DNA from: Comamonas phosphati
Lineage (GTDB): Bacteria; Pseudomonadota; Gammaproteobacteria; Burkholderiales; Burkholderiaceae_C
Direction of reading: 5' to 3'
Length of the DNA: 64,000 nt
Assembly (NCBI RefSeq): GCF_014637085.1
Contig: NZ_BMEU01000004.1
Span: 1 to 64,000 of the forward strand
This document shows positions 25,637-35,228 of the stretch, piece after piece. The notes beneath the pieces were generated by a model that was not told the DNA's origin, did no database searches, and was given only the letters and a program-made list of their open reading frames with translations. Positions within the stretch are counted from its first letter, which is position 1. Each line of letters begins with the position of its first letter. Both the position numbers and the translations under genes were made by a program.

Positions 25637-26359
25637 ATGAACCTCCCCAAAGACTGGATGAAATCGCCCTGGCAGGCCGGCTCCCGCTGGCTGCATGGCA
25701 TGGGCAAGTCCCATGACGCCGAGCGCCGCTCGCCGTCTTTGGTGCCTATTCGTACCCTGAGCCCGCGCCACCACGACCGCGTCGCCAAGCATTTGCTGAG
25801 CCTGGACGCGGGCGACCGCTATCTGCGCTTCGGCTATGCGGCCAGCGACGAGCAGGTGCGCCGCTATGCCGAGCACCTGGATTTCGAGCGCGACAATATC
25901 TTCGGCGTCTTCAATCGCCGCCTGGAGCTGATCGCCATGGCGCACCTGGCCTTTGCCGGCCATCCCGAGCACGAGAAGTGCGCGGAGTTCGGCGTCTCGG
26001 TGCTCAAGAAGGCGCGCGGCTGCGGCTACGGCTCCCGCCTGTTCGACCGGGCGGTGCTGCAGGCGCGCAGCAAGGGCGTGAGCCTGATGTTCATCCATGC
26101 GCTGTCGGAAAACACGGCCATGCTCAAGATCGCCCGCAACGCCGGCGCCACCGTCAAGCGCGACGGCTCGGAGTCCGAGGCTTATCTGGAGCTGCCTCCC
26201 GCGGACCTTGAAACCCATGTGAGCTCGCTGATGACCGAGCACATCGGCGAGGTCGACTACCAGCTCAAGAAGCAGGCCCACAATTTCTGGGCTTTCCTGG
26301 CTGGCATGCAGGAAGTCCGCAAGGGTGTTCAGGAAGGCCGCCACCAGTCGGGCGAGTAA
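25637..26359 (+). CDS. GNAT family N-acetyltransferase
   Basis: Encodes 240 residues. The acetyl-CoA site pattern is visible as FGVSVLKKARGCGYGSRLFDRA near 115-134, with LRFGYAASDEQVRRY before it and a helical C-terminal tail of about 50 residues. Substrate unknown. ATG at 25637 is preferred to a TTG 36 bases upstream, although neither has a clear ribosome binding site. Confidence 0.85.
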   Translation: MNLPKDWMKSPWQAGSRWLHGMGKSHDAERRSPSLVPIRTLSPRHHDRVAKHLLSLDAGDRYLRFGYAASDEQVRRYAEHLDFERDNIFGVFNRRLELIAMAHLAFAGHPEHEKCAEFGVSVLKKARGCGYGSRLFDRAVLQARSKGVSLMFIHALSENTAMLKIARNAGATVKRDGSESEAYLELPPADLETHVSSLMTEHIGEVDYQLKKQAHNFWAFLAGMQEVRKGVQEGRHQSGE

Positions 26360-26499
26360 GCGCTTCGATGCGGTGCGCGGGCGCCGCCTGCGATCACGAG
26401 AACCCTCCATGGCTTTTGGCAGATTGCAAGCCGCTTGTCACCGCAATCCGCTATTCTTCTAATTCTGTTCGACTACTGCACGTCCTGCACTCCAAGACA

Positions 26500-27405
26500 G
26501 TGTCCGACCCCCATCCTGCGCGACTTCCCGAGAAGGAAGACAAGCGAAGCTTCCTGCAAAGGGTTGCTGAATTCATCCATCCGGCCCCGGAATCGCCGGC
26601 CGAGCTGATCGAGACCCTGGCCGAGGCCGAGGACAACCAGGTCATCGGCACCGAGTCCCGCGTCATGCTGGAGCGCGTCATCCGCATGGCCGACATGAGC
26701 GCCGGCGATGTCATGGTCGCGGCGCCACGCATGGACCTCGTCAACATCGACGCACCCTTCGATGAAATCCTGCACCAGGTCATCACCACGGCGCATTCGC
26801 GCTTTCCGGTGTACCAGGGAGAGCGTGAGAACATCATCGGCATTCTCATGGCCAAGGACCTGCTCAAGCTGCAGCGCTCGCCTACCCTCAACATCCGTGC
26901 GCTGGTGCGCTCCGCCGTCTTCATCCCCGAGAGCAAGGGACTCAACGACCTGCTGCGCGAGTTTCGCGCCAACCGCAACCATCTGGCCATCGTGATCGAC
27001 GAGTTCGGCCGCGTGGCCGGCCTGGTCACCATCGAGGATGTGCTCGAGGAAATCGTGGGCGAGATCGAGGACGAGTTCGACATTCCCGAGGACGAAGGCG
27101 ATATTTTTGCGCTGGCCGACGGCAGCTTCCGCGTGGCGGGCGATGCCACCATCGAGCATGTGAGCGAGGAGTTCGAGGTCACGCTGCAGCCAGGCAACGG
27201 CGACATGCATTTCGACACGCACTTCAACACAGTTTTCAACACGATTGGCGGCCTGATCGCCCACGAACTGGGCCATGTGCCCAAGCGCGGCGAGCAGATC
27301 CATCTGGGCGGGCTGGAGTTTTCCGTGCTGCACACCAAGGGCGGCGCAGTGCGCTGGTTCAAGGTGGTGCGCGATCCTTCGCCCGACAGCCTGGTCAGGA
27401 GCTGA
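26500..27405 (+). CDS. corC: CorC/HlyC family protein with CBS pair
   Basis: Encodes 301 residues. Two CBS domains (about 65-195, with MVAAPRMDLVNID and HLAIVIDEFGRVAGLVTIED) and a C-terminal transporter-associated domain (GLIAHELGHVPKRGEQ). It is linked to magnesium/cobalt efflux or membrane homeostasis and usually sits next to lnt, as here. GTG at 26500 was chosen because homology begins just after it; the longer upstream frame is not conserved. Confidence 0.9.
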   Translation: MSDPHPARLPEKEDKRSFLQRVAEFIHPAPESPAELIETLAEAEDNQVIGTESRVMLERVIRMADMSAGDVMVAAPRMDLVNIDAPFDEILHQVITTAHSRFPVYQGERENIIGILMAKDLLKLQRSPTLNIRALVRSAVFIPESKGLNDLLREFRANRNHLAIVIDEFGRVAGLVTIEDVLEEIVGEIEDEFDIPEDEGDIFALADGSFRVAGDATIEHVSEEFEVTLQPGNGDMHFDTHFNTVFNTIGGLIAHELGHVPKRGEQIHLGGLEFSVLHTKGGAVRWFKVVRDPSPDSLVRS

Positions 27406-27414
27406 GTCTTGCGC

Positions 27415-29085
27415 ATGCCGCAAACGTCTGCCGACGCGCAAGGCGCAGGGCTGACCGCACCGGACCAGGCGGCCCGCCGCGGCGTGCATGCATGGGCGTG
27501 GCCTCTGGGCTTGCTGGTGGCTGGCGGCCTGCAGGCCTTGTCCCTGGCCTGGCCCTGGGCGCGCGGCCAGGGGGGCGGCTGGCTCAGCCTGGAAGGCGGC
27601 TACGGCCGGCCCTTGTGGTGGCTGCAGCTGCTGTCACTGGCCGTGCTGGTCTATGCACTGCTGGCCGCGCGCACGCCGCGCCAGGCGGCGGGGCGCGCCC
27701 AGTGGTTCGCCTTGGCCTGGCTGACGGCCACGTTCTGGTGGCTTTTCATCTCCATGCACGTCTATGGCGGGCTGGCCGCGCCCCTGGCCGTCGCCGCCGT
27801 GCTGGCGCTGGCGGCCTTTCTGGGCAGCTATTACGCGCTGGTTTCATGGTGTTTCAAGCGTCTTGTGTGTGCACCATCTGCGCAGGCTGCTATTGTTTTT
27901 GCTTCGCTGTGGACGCTGGCCGAGCTGGCGCGCGGCTGGCTGTGGACGGGCTTCCCCTGGGGGGCGGGCGGCTATGCCCATGTGGAAGGGCCGCTGGCCG
28001 TGCTGCCGCGCTGGATAGGCGTCTACGGCACTGGCTGGGTGGCGGCCTGGCTGGCGGCCTGGCTGGCCATCAGCGTATGGCGCGCCCGGAATGGCTCCGG
28101 CCTGCGGGGCGCGAAGGCGGGGCTGGTCGCCGTGCTGGTTCTGGCCTTGGTCTGGGGGGGGCTGTGGTTCAGCCGGGAGCGCGCGGTCAATGCGCCCAGC
28201 GCCTTGCCGGGCATGAGCGTGGCGCTGCTGCAAGGCGATATTCCGCAGGACGAGAAATTCGAGATGGGCTCGGGCATTCCGCTGGCGCTCAACTGGTATG
28301 CGCAGCAGCTGCACGCGGCCACGGCCCAACTGGTGGTGGCGCCCGAGACCGCCATTCCGCTGCTGCCGCAGCAACTGCCTCCTGGCTATCTGGATCTGGT
28401 GCGCGCACCTTTCGTCAAGCCGCAGGGCGGGCAGGCGGCGCTGATCGGCATTCCGCTGGGCAATTTCGAGCAGGGCTTCACCAATTCGGTGGAAGGCTGG
28501 AAGCCCGGCCAGGCGCAGCCCTATCTGTACAGCAAGCACCACCTGGTGCCGTTCGGCGAGTTCATTCCGCCGCTGTTTCGCTGGTTCACCGACCTGATGA
28601 ACATCCCGCTGGGGGATTTCAACCGCGGCGATCTGGGGCAGCCGTCCATGCCTTGGGCCGGCGAGCGCCTGTCGCCCAACATCTGCTACGAGGATTTGTT
28701 CGGCGAGGAACTGGCGGCCCATTTCGGCGATGCGGCGCAGGCCCCGACGGTGCTGGTCAATCTGAGCAATATCGGCTGGTTCGGCGACTCGGTCGCCATC
28801 GACCAGCATCTGGCCATCAGCCGCATGCGCGCGCTGGAGTTCGAGCGGCCCATGCTGCGCGCGACCAACACCGGGGCCACCGTGGTCATCGACCACCGGG
28901 CGCAGGTGGTTCATGCCCTGGCCCCGTTCGACCGAAATGTGCTGGAGGGCCGGGTCCAGGGCCGCGAGGGGCTGACGCCCTATGCGCGCTGGGTGCATGC
29001 GCTGGGACTGACGCCGCTGACGCTGCTGTGCCTGGCCGTGCTGGCGGTGGCCTGGCGGCGGGGCCGCGACGGCGCGAAAGCGTAG
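27415..29085 (+). CDS. lnt: Apolipoprotein N-acyltransferase
   Basis: Encodes 556 residues. Six or more N-terminal membrane segments are followed by the nitrilase-type periplasmic domain with the triad E311 (APETAIPLL), K374 (YSKHHLVPFGEF) and C424 (NICYED), and a last membrane helix. It completes lipoprotein maturation at the inner membrane. ATG at 27415 is used; a TTG two codons earlier is possible. A short AT-richer patch (27842-27903) may be a decayed family-2 repeat. Confidence 0.95.
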   Translation: MPQTSADAQGAGLTAPDQAARRGVHAWAWPLGLLVAGGLQALSLAWPWARGQGGGWLSLEGGYGRPLWWLQLLSLAVLVYALLAARTPRQAAGRAQWFALAWLTATFWWLFISMHVYGGLAAPLAVAAVLALAAFLGSYYALVSWCFKRLVCAPSAQAAIVFASLWTLAELARGWLWTGFPWGAGGYAHVEGPLAVLPRWIGVYGTGWVAAWLAAWLAISVWRARNGSGLRGAKAGLVAVLVLALVWGGLWFSRERAVNAPSALPGMSVALLQGDIPQDEKFEMGSGIPLALNWYAQQLHAATAQLVVAPETAIPLLPQQLPPGYLDLVRAPFVKPQGGQAALIGIPLGNFEQGFTNSVEGWKPGQAQPYLYSKHHLVPFGEFIPPLFRWFTDLMNIPLGDFNRGDLGQPSMPWAGERLSPNICYEDLFGEELAAHFGDAAQAPTVLVNLSNIGWFGDSVAIDQHLAISRMRALEFERPMLRATNTGATVVIDHRAQVVHALAPFDRNVLEGRVQGREGLTPYARWVHALGLTPLTLLCLAVLAVAWRRGRDGAKA

Positions 29086-29280
29086 TACCTCGCGGGGATA
29101 AGCAGCGCGGCCGCCGGCAGCCGTCGCATTTGTGGCAGAGTTTCGTTGTTTATTGCGGGGTTTGTGGCTGTGGAGCAACGAGCAGCCTCGATAATCCCCG
29201 CCTGGATTGCCCGCGCGGGCAGGCATCGATTCGAATTCAGAGATACAGGTAGCGACCGCTGCCGTGGAGCAACTTAGACA

Positions 29281-29805
29281 ATGGCCGATTCTTTTTCCTA
29301 CGAACAACTGATCGCCTCGGGTGAGGGCAAGCTGTTCTCCGCAGACAGTGGACGTCTGCCTCTGCCCCCCATGCTGATGTTCGATCGCATCACGCATATC
29401 GGCAGCGAGGGTGGCGCCCACGGCCTGGGCAAGATTGTCGCGGAACTGGATGTCAATCCCGATCTGTGGTTCTTCAAATGCCACTTCCAGGGCGATCCCG
29501 TGATGCCCGGCTGCCTGGGCCTGGATGCCATGTGGCAGCTGATCGGTTTTTACCTGACCTGGCTGCGTCTGCCCGGCCGTGGCCGTGCGCTGGGCGCGGG
29601 CGAGGTCAAATTCACCGGCGAAGTGGGGCCGGACGTCAAACTCGTGACATATGAGATTGATATCAAGCGTGTGATCAAGCGCAAACTCAATATGGCCATC
29701 GGCGATGCACGCCTGCTGGCCGACGGCAAGGAAATCTACGTGGCCAATGATTTGCGCGTGGGCCTGTTCCTGCGCGAAGCGGATGGCCAGGGAATGGCAG
29801 CATGA
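29281..29805 (+). CDS. fabA: 3-hydroxydecanoyl-ACP dehydratase/isomerase FabA
   Basis: Encodes 174 residues. Catalytic H68 in [13 protein letters not shown] and D82 in [10 protein letters not shown] match FabA rather than FabZ. It makes trans-2 and cis-3 decenoyl-ACP, the branch point to unsaturated fatty acids. It overlaps fabB by four bases (ATGA), so the two are coupled. The 195-base leader holds no gene and should carry the promoter; no operator was recognised. Confidence 0.96.
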   Translation: MADSFSYEQLIASGEGKLFSADSGRLPLPPMLMFDRITHIGSEGGAHGLGKIVAELDVNPDLWFFKCHFQGDPVMPGCLGLDAMWQLIGFYLTWLRLPGRGRALGAGEVKFTGEVGPDVKLVTYEIDIKRVIKRKLNMAIGDARLLADGKEIYVANDLRVGLFLREADGQGMAA

Positions 29806-31019
29806 CCAAAAAGCGGGTAGTGATCACCGGTGCGGGCATTGTTTCCTGTATCGGCAATGACTTGGCATCGGTGGAGGCCTCGCTGCGCGAGAGCCGCCCG
29901 GGGATCAAGGCGGTGCCCAAGTTCGCCGAGCTCGGCCTGCGCAGCCAGGTGGGCGGCGTCCCCGAGATCGACATCGAAGCGCGCATCGACCGCAAGCAGC
30001 TGCGCTTCATGGGCGATGCTGCGGCCTACGCCCAGATCGCGCTCGAGGATGCGATTGCACAGGCCGGTCTCACGCCCGCGCAGGTGAGCCATCCCCGTAC
30101 CGGCCTGATCATGGGCTCGGGCGGCGGGTCGCCGGCCAACCAGATCGAGGCGGCCGACACGCTGCGTGAAAAAGGCATCCGCCGCGTGGGCCCCTACCAG
30201 GTCACGCGCTGCATGAGCTCCACGGTGTCGGCATGCCTGGCCACCAATTTCAAGGTCAAGGGCATCAACTACTCCATCACCTCGGCCTGCTCCACCTCGG
30301 CCCACTGCATCGGCGCCGCGGCCCAGCAGATCGCCTGGGGCATGCAGGACGTGATGTTCGCCGGCGGCGGCGAAGAGCTGTCCTGGGGCATGTCGCTGCT
30401 GTTCGACGGCATGGGCGCCATGTCCAGCAAGTACAACGAGACGCCCGAGAAGGCCTCGCGCGCCTATGACGCCAACCGCGACGGTTTCGTGATCGCGGGC
30501 GGCGGTGGCGCCGTGGTGCTGGAGAGCCTGGACCATGCGCTGGCACGGGGCGCCAACATCCTCGCGGAAGTGGTGGGCTTCGGCGCCACCAGCGACGGCG
30601 AGGACATGGTGGCTCCCTCGGGCGATGGCGCTATTGCCTGCATGAAGCAGGCCATGGAAACCGTGGATGCTCCCATTGACTACATCAACACGCACGGCAC
30701 CTCGACTCCTGTGGGCGACATGCAGGAAGTGCGCGCGATGAAGACGCTGTTCGGCGACCAGGTGCCGCCGTTCTCGTCCACCAAGTCGCTGACGGGGCAT
30801 TCGCTGGGCGCCACCGGCGTGCAGGAAGCCATCTACTGCCTGATCATGCTCAACCAGGGTTTCATCGCCGGCTCCGCCAATGTGGAAACGCCGGACCCGG
30901 CCCTGGGCGACATGCCGCTGGTGACCCGCACGCGCGATGCCGACCTCAAGACCGTGCTGTCCAACAGCTTCGGCTTTGGCGGCACCAACGCTTCGCTGGT
31001 GCTGAAGAAGTGGGAGTGA
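29802..31019 (+). CDS. fabB: Beta-ketoacyl-ACP synthase I FabB
   Basis: Encodes 405 residues. Active-site C163 (SACSTSAHC), H298 ([11 protein letters not shown]) and H333 ([11 protein letters not shown]) fall at the same numbers as in E. coli FabB. It extends cis-3-decenoyl-ACP. Translationally coupled to fabA. A stem-loop follows at 31027-31047. Confidence 0.96.
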   Translation: MTKKRVVITGAGIVSCIGNDLASVEASLRESRPGIKAVPKFAELGLRSQVGGVPEIDIEARIDRKQLRFMGDAAAYAQIALEDAIAQAGLTPAQVSHPRTGLIMGSGGGSPANQIEAADTLREKGIRRVGPYQVTRCMSSTVSACLATNFKVKGINYSITSACSTSAHCIGAAAQQIAWGMQDVMFAGGGEELSWGMSLLFDGMGAMSSKYNETPEKASRAYDANRDGFVIAGGGGAVVLESLDHALARGANILAEVVGFGATSDGEDMVAPSGDGAIACMKQAMETVDAPIDYINTHGTSTPVGDMQEVRAMKTLFGDQVPPFSSTKSLTGHSLGATGVQEAIYCLIMLNQGFIAGSANVETPDPALGDMPLVTRTRDADLKTVLSNSFGFGGTNASLVLKKWE

Positions 31020-31026
31020 CCTCCTG

Positions 31027-31047
31027 AGAGTCGCCGTGAGGCGGCTC
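31027..31047 (+). terminator. Possible stem-loop behind fabB
   Basis: AGAGTCGCC and GGCGGCTCT pair around GTGA, 8 bases after fabB. There is no T-run directly behind it, so termination is uncertain. Confidence 0.4.
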
Positions 31048-31082
31048 TGGCCCTGGGCAGCGCCGGTTTTTACATTCCTGAG

Positions 31083-31646
31083 ATGCCAATGAAGCTTGCC
31101 ATTCTCGACCGCGACGGAACCCTCAACCAGTGGGGGGCGCAAGGCTTTATCGGCCACCCCGGTGACTGGGTGGCCGTGCCCGGCGCGATGGAGGCCGTTG
31201 CGCGCCTGAACCGCGCGGGCTGGCATGTGGTGATCGCCACCAACCAGCCGGGGCTGGGCCGCGGCCTGTTCGACGTGCTGGAGCTCAATGCCGTGCATGC
31301 CAAGATGCACCGCGAACTGGCGGCCATGGGCGCGCGGGTGGATGCCGTGTTCTATTGCCCCCATGCGCCCGATGAGGGGTGCCGCTGCCGCAAGCCCGGC
31401 CCGGCGCTGTTCGAGCAGATCGCCGAGCGCTATGGCGTGGAAGGGCGCAGCATCTGGGCCATTGGCAGCGGTGTGGAGCACCTGCAGGCGGGCAGCACCC
31501 TGGGGGCGCATCTGGTTTTTGCCGGCAGCGACGCGTCGGGGGCCGTGCCTGTGCAACTGCCAGCAGGGGCCGTGTGCTACCCCGATCTGAATGCCGTGGT
31601 CTGCGACCTGCTGCCGTTGGGCGGGGATGGCAAGGCCTTGTCGTAG
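31083..31646 (+). CDS. gmhB: GmhB-like HAD phosphatase (heptose 1,7-bisphosphate 7-phosphatase)
   Basis: Encodes 187 residues. HAD motif I is D9-x-D11-G-T, and the GmhB zinc site is C92-x-H94 with C100-x-C102. In the family it removes the 7-phosphate in ADP-heptose synthesis for LPS core. Motif IV, normally GDxxxD, reads G128-S-G-V-E-H133, so the usual acidic metal ligands are missing; activity may be reduced or changed. A second ATG lies at 31089. plsC follows. Confidence 0.85.
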   Translation: MPMKLAILDRDGTLNQWGAQGFIGHPGDWVAVPGAMEAVARLNRAGWHVVIATNQPGLGRGLFDVLELNAVHAKMHRELAAMGARVDAVFYCPHAPDEGCRCRKPGPALFEQIAERYGVEGRSIWAIGSGVEHLQAGSTLGAHLVFAGSDASGAVPVQLPAGAVCYPDLNAVVCDLLPLGGDGKALS

Positions 31647-31776
31647 CTAAGGCGGTGTTGAGCCTTTTCAGGATCAGTGCTTGCTGCTATTTTTCCGTTA
31701 GCGATTGATATCGTCGCCGTTTTGAATTGAACCGGTGCATGCCAGGCGTGCGCCGGTGTCGCATCCGATTGCCACC

Positions 31777-32511
31777 ATGTCCTTGCTCCGCTCCATTCTC
31801 CACATGCTCTGGATGGGCATCACCGTGATCCCGTACACCCTGGCGCTGCTTGCCGCCAGGTGGCTGGGAGGTTCGTCTTCCAAGGCCTATCGCATTGCCA
31901 GGGCATGGCTGGCGCTGTCGGTCAACAGTGCGCGCTCCATCATAGGCATCCAGTACCGGGTGCAGGGCATGGAGAACCTGCCTACCGATCCAGGCCAGGG
32001 TGTCGTGCTGCTGGTCAAGCACCAGTCGACTTACGAGACCTTTCTGATGCCGGCCATCATGCCGCGCCCGCTGGCCTATGTCTTCAAGAAGGAGTTGCTC
32101 AAGCTGCCCTTCTTCGGCTGGTCCATAGGCGCGCTGGACATGGTCCACATCGACCGTGCCCAGGGATCGCGGGCCTTCCACAAGGTGGTTGAGCAGGGCA
32201 AGCGCCTGCTGAACAAGGGCATCTGGGTCATCATGTTTCCCGAGGGAACCCGCGTGGAGCGTGGCCAGCGGGGCGAGTACAAGACCGGCGCCACGCGCCT
32301 GGCCATCATGGCGGGCGTGCCCGTGGTGCCGATTGCCGTGACCTCGGCCAAGTGCTGGCCGCGCAAGGCCTTCATCAAGAAGCCCGGCATCGTGGATGTC
32401 TCCATCGGCAAGCCCATTGCTTCCCAGGGCCGCAAGCATGACGAGCTCATGAAAGAGGTGGAGAGCTGGATCGAGTCGGAGATGCAAAGGCTGGATCCCG
32501 AGGCGTATTGA
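31777..32511 (+). CDS. 1-acyl-sn-glycerol-3-phosphate acyltransferase-like protein
   Basis: Encodes 244 residues. A membrane helix at about 9-28, the acyltransferase motif K-H82-Q-S-T-Y-E87 (HX4E in place of HX4D) and FPEGTR at about 153-158. PlsC-type enzymes make phosphatidic acid at the inner membrane. ATG at 31777 begins the membrane helix. It follows gmhB; a type-1 repeat lies directly behind. Confidence 0.9.
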   Translation: MSLLRSILHMLWMGITVIPYTLALLAARWLGGSSSKAYRIARAWLALSVNSARSIIGIQYRVQGMENLPTDPGQGVVLLVKHQSTYETFLMPAIMPRPLAYVFKKELLKLPFFGWSIGALDMVHIDRAQGSRAFHKVVEQGKRLLNKGIWVIMFPEGTRVERGQRGEYKTGATRLAIMAGVPVVPIAVTSAKCWPRKAFIKKPGIVDVSIGKPIASQGRKHDELMKEVESWIESEMQRLDPEAY

Positions 32512-32513
32512 TG

Positions 32514-32590
32514 CCCCCCCAGAGCCGCCGCGCGCCTTCTCCCTGGGGACGATGCCTTCGCCGCGAGCCGGCTCTTGCTCGGCATCCCTG
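32514..32590 (+). repeat. Type-1 GC-rich repeat copy behind the acyltransferase
   Basis: CCCCCCCAGAGCCGCCGCGC, then GGGGACGATGCCTTCGC and CGGCTCTTGCTCGGC. The inner hairpin is shortened. It fills the entire gap between the two genes; the next ATG follows it at once. Confidence 0.75.
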
Positions 32591-33541
32591 ATGAAGGAAT
32601 ACCTTCAGTCATCCTGGCAGTGGCTTGTGCCTCCGGTGGTGGAGGATGGTGCCGGCGGCCTGATTCCGCGCAAGCAGCTTTCGCTCTTTGCGCCTCCGTG
32701 GAGGCCTCTGGCGCAGCCCCTCGATGAAGCCAGTCCGGTGCAACTGCTTCCGCCACCGCCCGAGCCGCAAACGACACCCGCATGGCCTGCACATCCCGGG
32801 GCCAATCAGACCGTCATGCTGAACGGATCGGCCGTGCCCTACCTGCTGCAGCGCTCGAAGCGTCGCAGTATTGGGTTTTCCGTGGGGGCGCAGGGACTGG
32901 CCGTCACGGCGCCGCAATGGGTCGGGATGCGCGAGATCGAACAGGCCTTGCAGTCCAAGGCGGCATGGCTGGTGCGCAAGCTGGGCGAGGCCGGTCAGCG
33001 CCAGAAGGCCAGGCAGGAGGCCTGTGTGGATTGGGGCGACGGCGGCAGCCTGGATTTTCTGGGGCGGCCCCTGATGCTGAAGCTGTCGGGCGATGGCCTC
33101 GAGTCATTGCGGACCCGCCATGCCCATCGGGAGCAGCTGGCAGACGGAAGCCAGAGTCTTCACCTGCCTCTGAACATGCAGGCGCCGGCCGCACAGGTGC
33201 GGGCCGCCGTCCAGGCCTGGATGCTGCGCGAGGCCCGGGCGCATTTCACGGCGCGGCTGCTGCACCATGCGCCCACGATGGGCGTGCAGTGGCGGACGCT
33301 TCGCCTGACCAGCGCCCGCACGCGCTGGGGCAGTGCCAATACCGATGGCGTCATACGGCTGAACTGGCGCCTCATGCAGCACAGTGCCGAGGTGATCGAC
33401 TATGTGGTGGTGCATGAGTTGGCCCATCTGCATCACATGGACCACAGCCCGCGCTTCTGGGCCGTGGTGGCCGGCGTGCTGCCGCATTGGAAGCGCCTGC
33501 GCCAGGTGCTCAAGGACAAGCCGCTGCCGCCGTGGGAATAG
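32591..33541 (+). CDS. YgjP-like (DUF45) metallopeptidase
   Basis: Encodes 316 residues. The zinc motif H-E-L-A-H-L-H-H-M-D-H lies near residue 278-288, after NWRLMQHSAEVIDYVVV, as in the DUF45/SprT-like family. About the first 75 residues are a proline-rich extension. Substrate unknown. ATG at 32591 directly follows the repeat and has no clear ribosome binding site, so the true start could be different. Confidence 0.86.
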   Translation: MKEYLQSSWQWLVPPVVEDGAGGLIPRKQLSLFAPPWRPLAQPLDEASPVQLLPPPPEPQTTPAWPAHPGANQTVMLNGSAVPYLLQRSKRRSIGFSVGAQGLAVTAPQWVGMREIEQALQSKAAWLVRKLGEAGQRQKARQEACVDWGDGGSLDFLGRPLMLKLSGDGLESLRTRHAHREQLADGSQSLHLPLNMQAPAAQVRAAVQAWMLREARAHFTARLLHHAPTMGVQWRTLRLTSARTRWGSANTDGVIRLNWRLMQHSAEVIDYVVVHELAHLHHMDHSPRFWAVVAGVLPHWKRLRQVLKDKPLPPWE

Positions 33542-33584
33542 TGGGAGTAGAGTGCAGCCCATGTTCGGCAACTGGAGATGAGCG

Positions 33585-34013
33585 ATGACGGAGCAGAAGA
33601 CGGCACTATGGGAAATACAGCCGGCCCAGGGCTACGCAGGCGATGTGTTTCCGGAGCTGGCCTGGCAATGGGTTCAGTCCGGGGAGGCGGTCTTGGTGGA
33701 TGTGCGCACGGACGCCGAGCGTGAATGGGTAGGCCGCGTGCCGGGTGCCGTGGCCGTGGCCTGGAAGCAGTGGCCGGGCATGGCGATGAACCCCGATTTC
33801 GATGCCCAGCTGCAGGCAGCGGGCGCAGGGGGGCGGAAGCTGGTGCTGCTGTGCCGCAGCGGCGTGCGCTCGGTGGCGGCCGCCCAACGGGCTAGCCGCC
33901 TGGGGCTTGCTGCCTTCAATATCCTGGAAGGCTTTGAGGGCGATGCGGATGCCGGCGGCCAGCGCGGCCACCTGGGCGGCTGGCGCAAGCGCGGCCTGCC
34001 CTGGAGCCAGTAA
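33585..34013 (+). CDS. Rhodanese-like domain protein
   Basis: Encodes 142 residues, a single rhodanese domain with the active-site loop L-C90-R-S-G-V-R-S and EAVLVDVRTDAEREWVGRVPGA upstream. Probably a cytoplasmic sulfurtransferase; partner unknown. It converges on galE. Confidence 0.9.
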   Translation: MTEQKTALWEIQPAQGYAGDVFPELAWQWVQSGEAVLVDVRTDAEREWVGRVPGAVAVAWKQWPGMAMNPDFDAQLQAAGAGGRKLVLLCRSGVRSVAAAQRASRLGLAAFNILEGFEGDADAGGQRGHLGGWRKRGLPWSQ

Positions 34014-34024
34014 TTCGGCTGGAT

Positions 34025-35047
34025 TCAGCCTGCCTGGTATCCGTTGGGATTCTGGCTCTGCCAGCGCCATGTGTCCGCGCACATGGCCTCCAGATCGTGT
34101 TCCGCCTGCCAGCCCAGCGTTTGGCGGGCGTGCTGCGGATCGGCGTAGTAGCTGGCAACGTCTCCGGGACGCCGTTCGGCGATCGCGTAAGGCAGCGACT
34201 TGCCGCATGCCTTTTCGAAGGCGTGCAGCACCTCGAGAACGCTGTAGCCCTTGCCGGTGCCCAGATTGACGGTCAGGTGCTCCGGCTGCGGCAGGCTCTT
34301 CAGCTTTTCAAGCGCCTTGACGTGGCCCCGGGCCAGATCCACGACGTGGATGTAGTCGCGCACGCCCGTGCCGTCGACGGTGGGGTAGTCACCGCCGAAG
34401 ACCTGCAGCTTTGCCCGTCGCCCGACCGCCACCTGGGCGATATAGGGCAGCAGGTTGTTGGGAATGTCGGCAGGGTCTTCGCCTATCAGGCCGCTGGCGT
34501 GCGCGCCGATCGGGTTGAAATAGCGCAGGACGGCAATGGACCACTGCGCATCCGAGCGGTACAGGTCGGCCAGGATTTCTTCCACGATCAGCTTGCTGCG
34601 GCCGTAGGGGTTGGTGGCCGAGGTAGGGTGGGACTCATCCAATGGAAGATATTGAGGCGAGCCATAGACCGTGGCCGACGAGCTGAAAACCAGCTGCCGC
34701 ACACCTTGGTTCTTCATGGCCCTGAGCAGGACCAGGGTTCCGTTGACGTTGTTGTCGTAGTAGTCCACCGGCTGCGCCACGGACTCGCCCACGGCTTTTT
34801 TGCCGGCAAAGTGGATCACGCTTTCGATGCGATGCGCTTGCAGCGCCTGCTCCAGCGCGCTCTGGTCGCGGACATCGCCGTGGATCACGGGAATGGTGCG
34901 GCCTGTGATGCGCTCCACGCGCCGTACGGCTTCGGGGTGGCTGTTGCTGAAGTTGTCGAAGACAACGACTTCATGCCCGTGGCTCAATAGTTCGATGGCT
35001 GTGTGGCTGCCGATATAGCCGGCGCCGCCCGTGAGCAAGGTTCTCAT
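34025..35047 (-). CDS. galE: UDP-glucose 4-epimerase
   Basis: Encodes 340 residues. NAD motif GGAGYIG at 7-13 and the catalytic S124, Y148 and K152 (NPYGRSK). It interconverts UDP-glucose and UDP-galactose for surface sugars. ATG at 35047 starts the Rossmann fold; the open frame upstream runs into a repeat. Separate orientation from the rfb operon downstream. Confidence 0.95.
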   Translation of the reverse strand: MRTLLTGGAGYIGSHTAIELLSHGHEVVVFDNFSNSHPEAVRRVERITGRTIPVIHGDVRDQSALEQALQAHRIESVIHFAGKKAVGESVAQPVDYYDNNVNGTLVLLRAMKNQGVRQLVFSSSATVYGSPQYLPLDESHPTSATNPYGRSKLIVEEILADLYRSDAQWSIAVLRYFNPIGAHASGLIGEDPADIPNNLLPYIAQVAVGRRAKLQVFGGDYPTVDGTGVRDYIHVVDLARGHVKALEKLKSLPQPEHLTVNLGTGKGYSVLEVLHAFEKACGKSLPYAIAERRPGDVASYYADPQHARQTLGWQAEHDLEAMCADTWRWQSQNPNGYQAG

Positions 35048-35091
35048 GCAGCGAAGTTTAGTGGGCTGCCTGGGTTGGCAAACGTCAGCAA

Positions 35092-35180
35092 ACGAAAAAC
35101 AGCCCCACGCTTGCTCACTTCGTGTCGCCGCTGCCCCCAAGGGGAAGAGGGCGCTTTTTGTCTTGGGGTGGCCCGGCGAC
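35092..35180. repeat. Type-1b repeat upstream of galE
   Basis: Contains CACGCTTGCTCACTTCGTGT, CGCTGCCCCCAAGGGG and TTGGGGTGGCCCGGCGAC. Its reverse complement aligns with the in-frame insert in glyQ at 41368-41451. Confidence 0.7.
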
Positions 35181-35211
35181 AAAAAAGCGCTCATCTCATA
35201 TGAGCGCTTTT
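35181..35211 (-). terminator. Terminator of the BON-LysM gene
   Basis: AAAGCGCTCAT pairs with ATGAGCGCTTT, with T-runs on both sides, just behind the stop of the 35229-35705 gene. Confidence 0.85.
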
Positions 35212-35228
35212 CCCTGTGATTGAATCGA

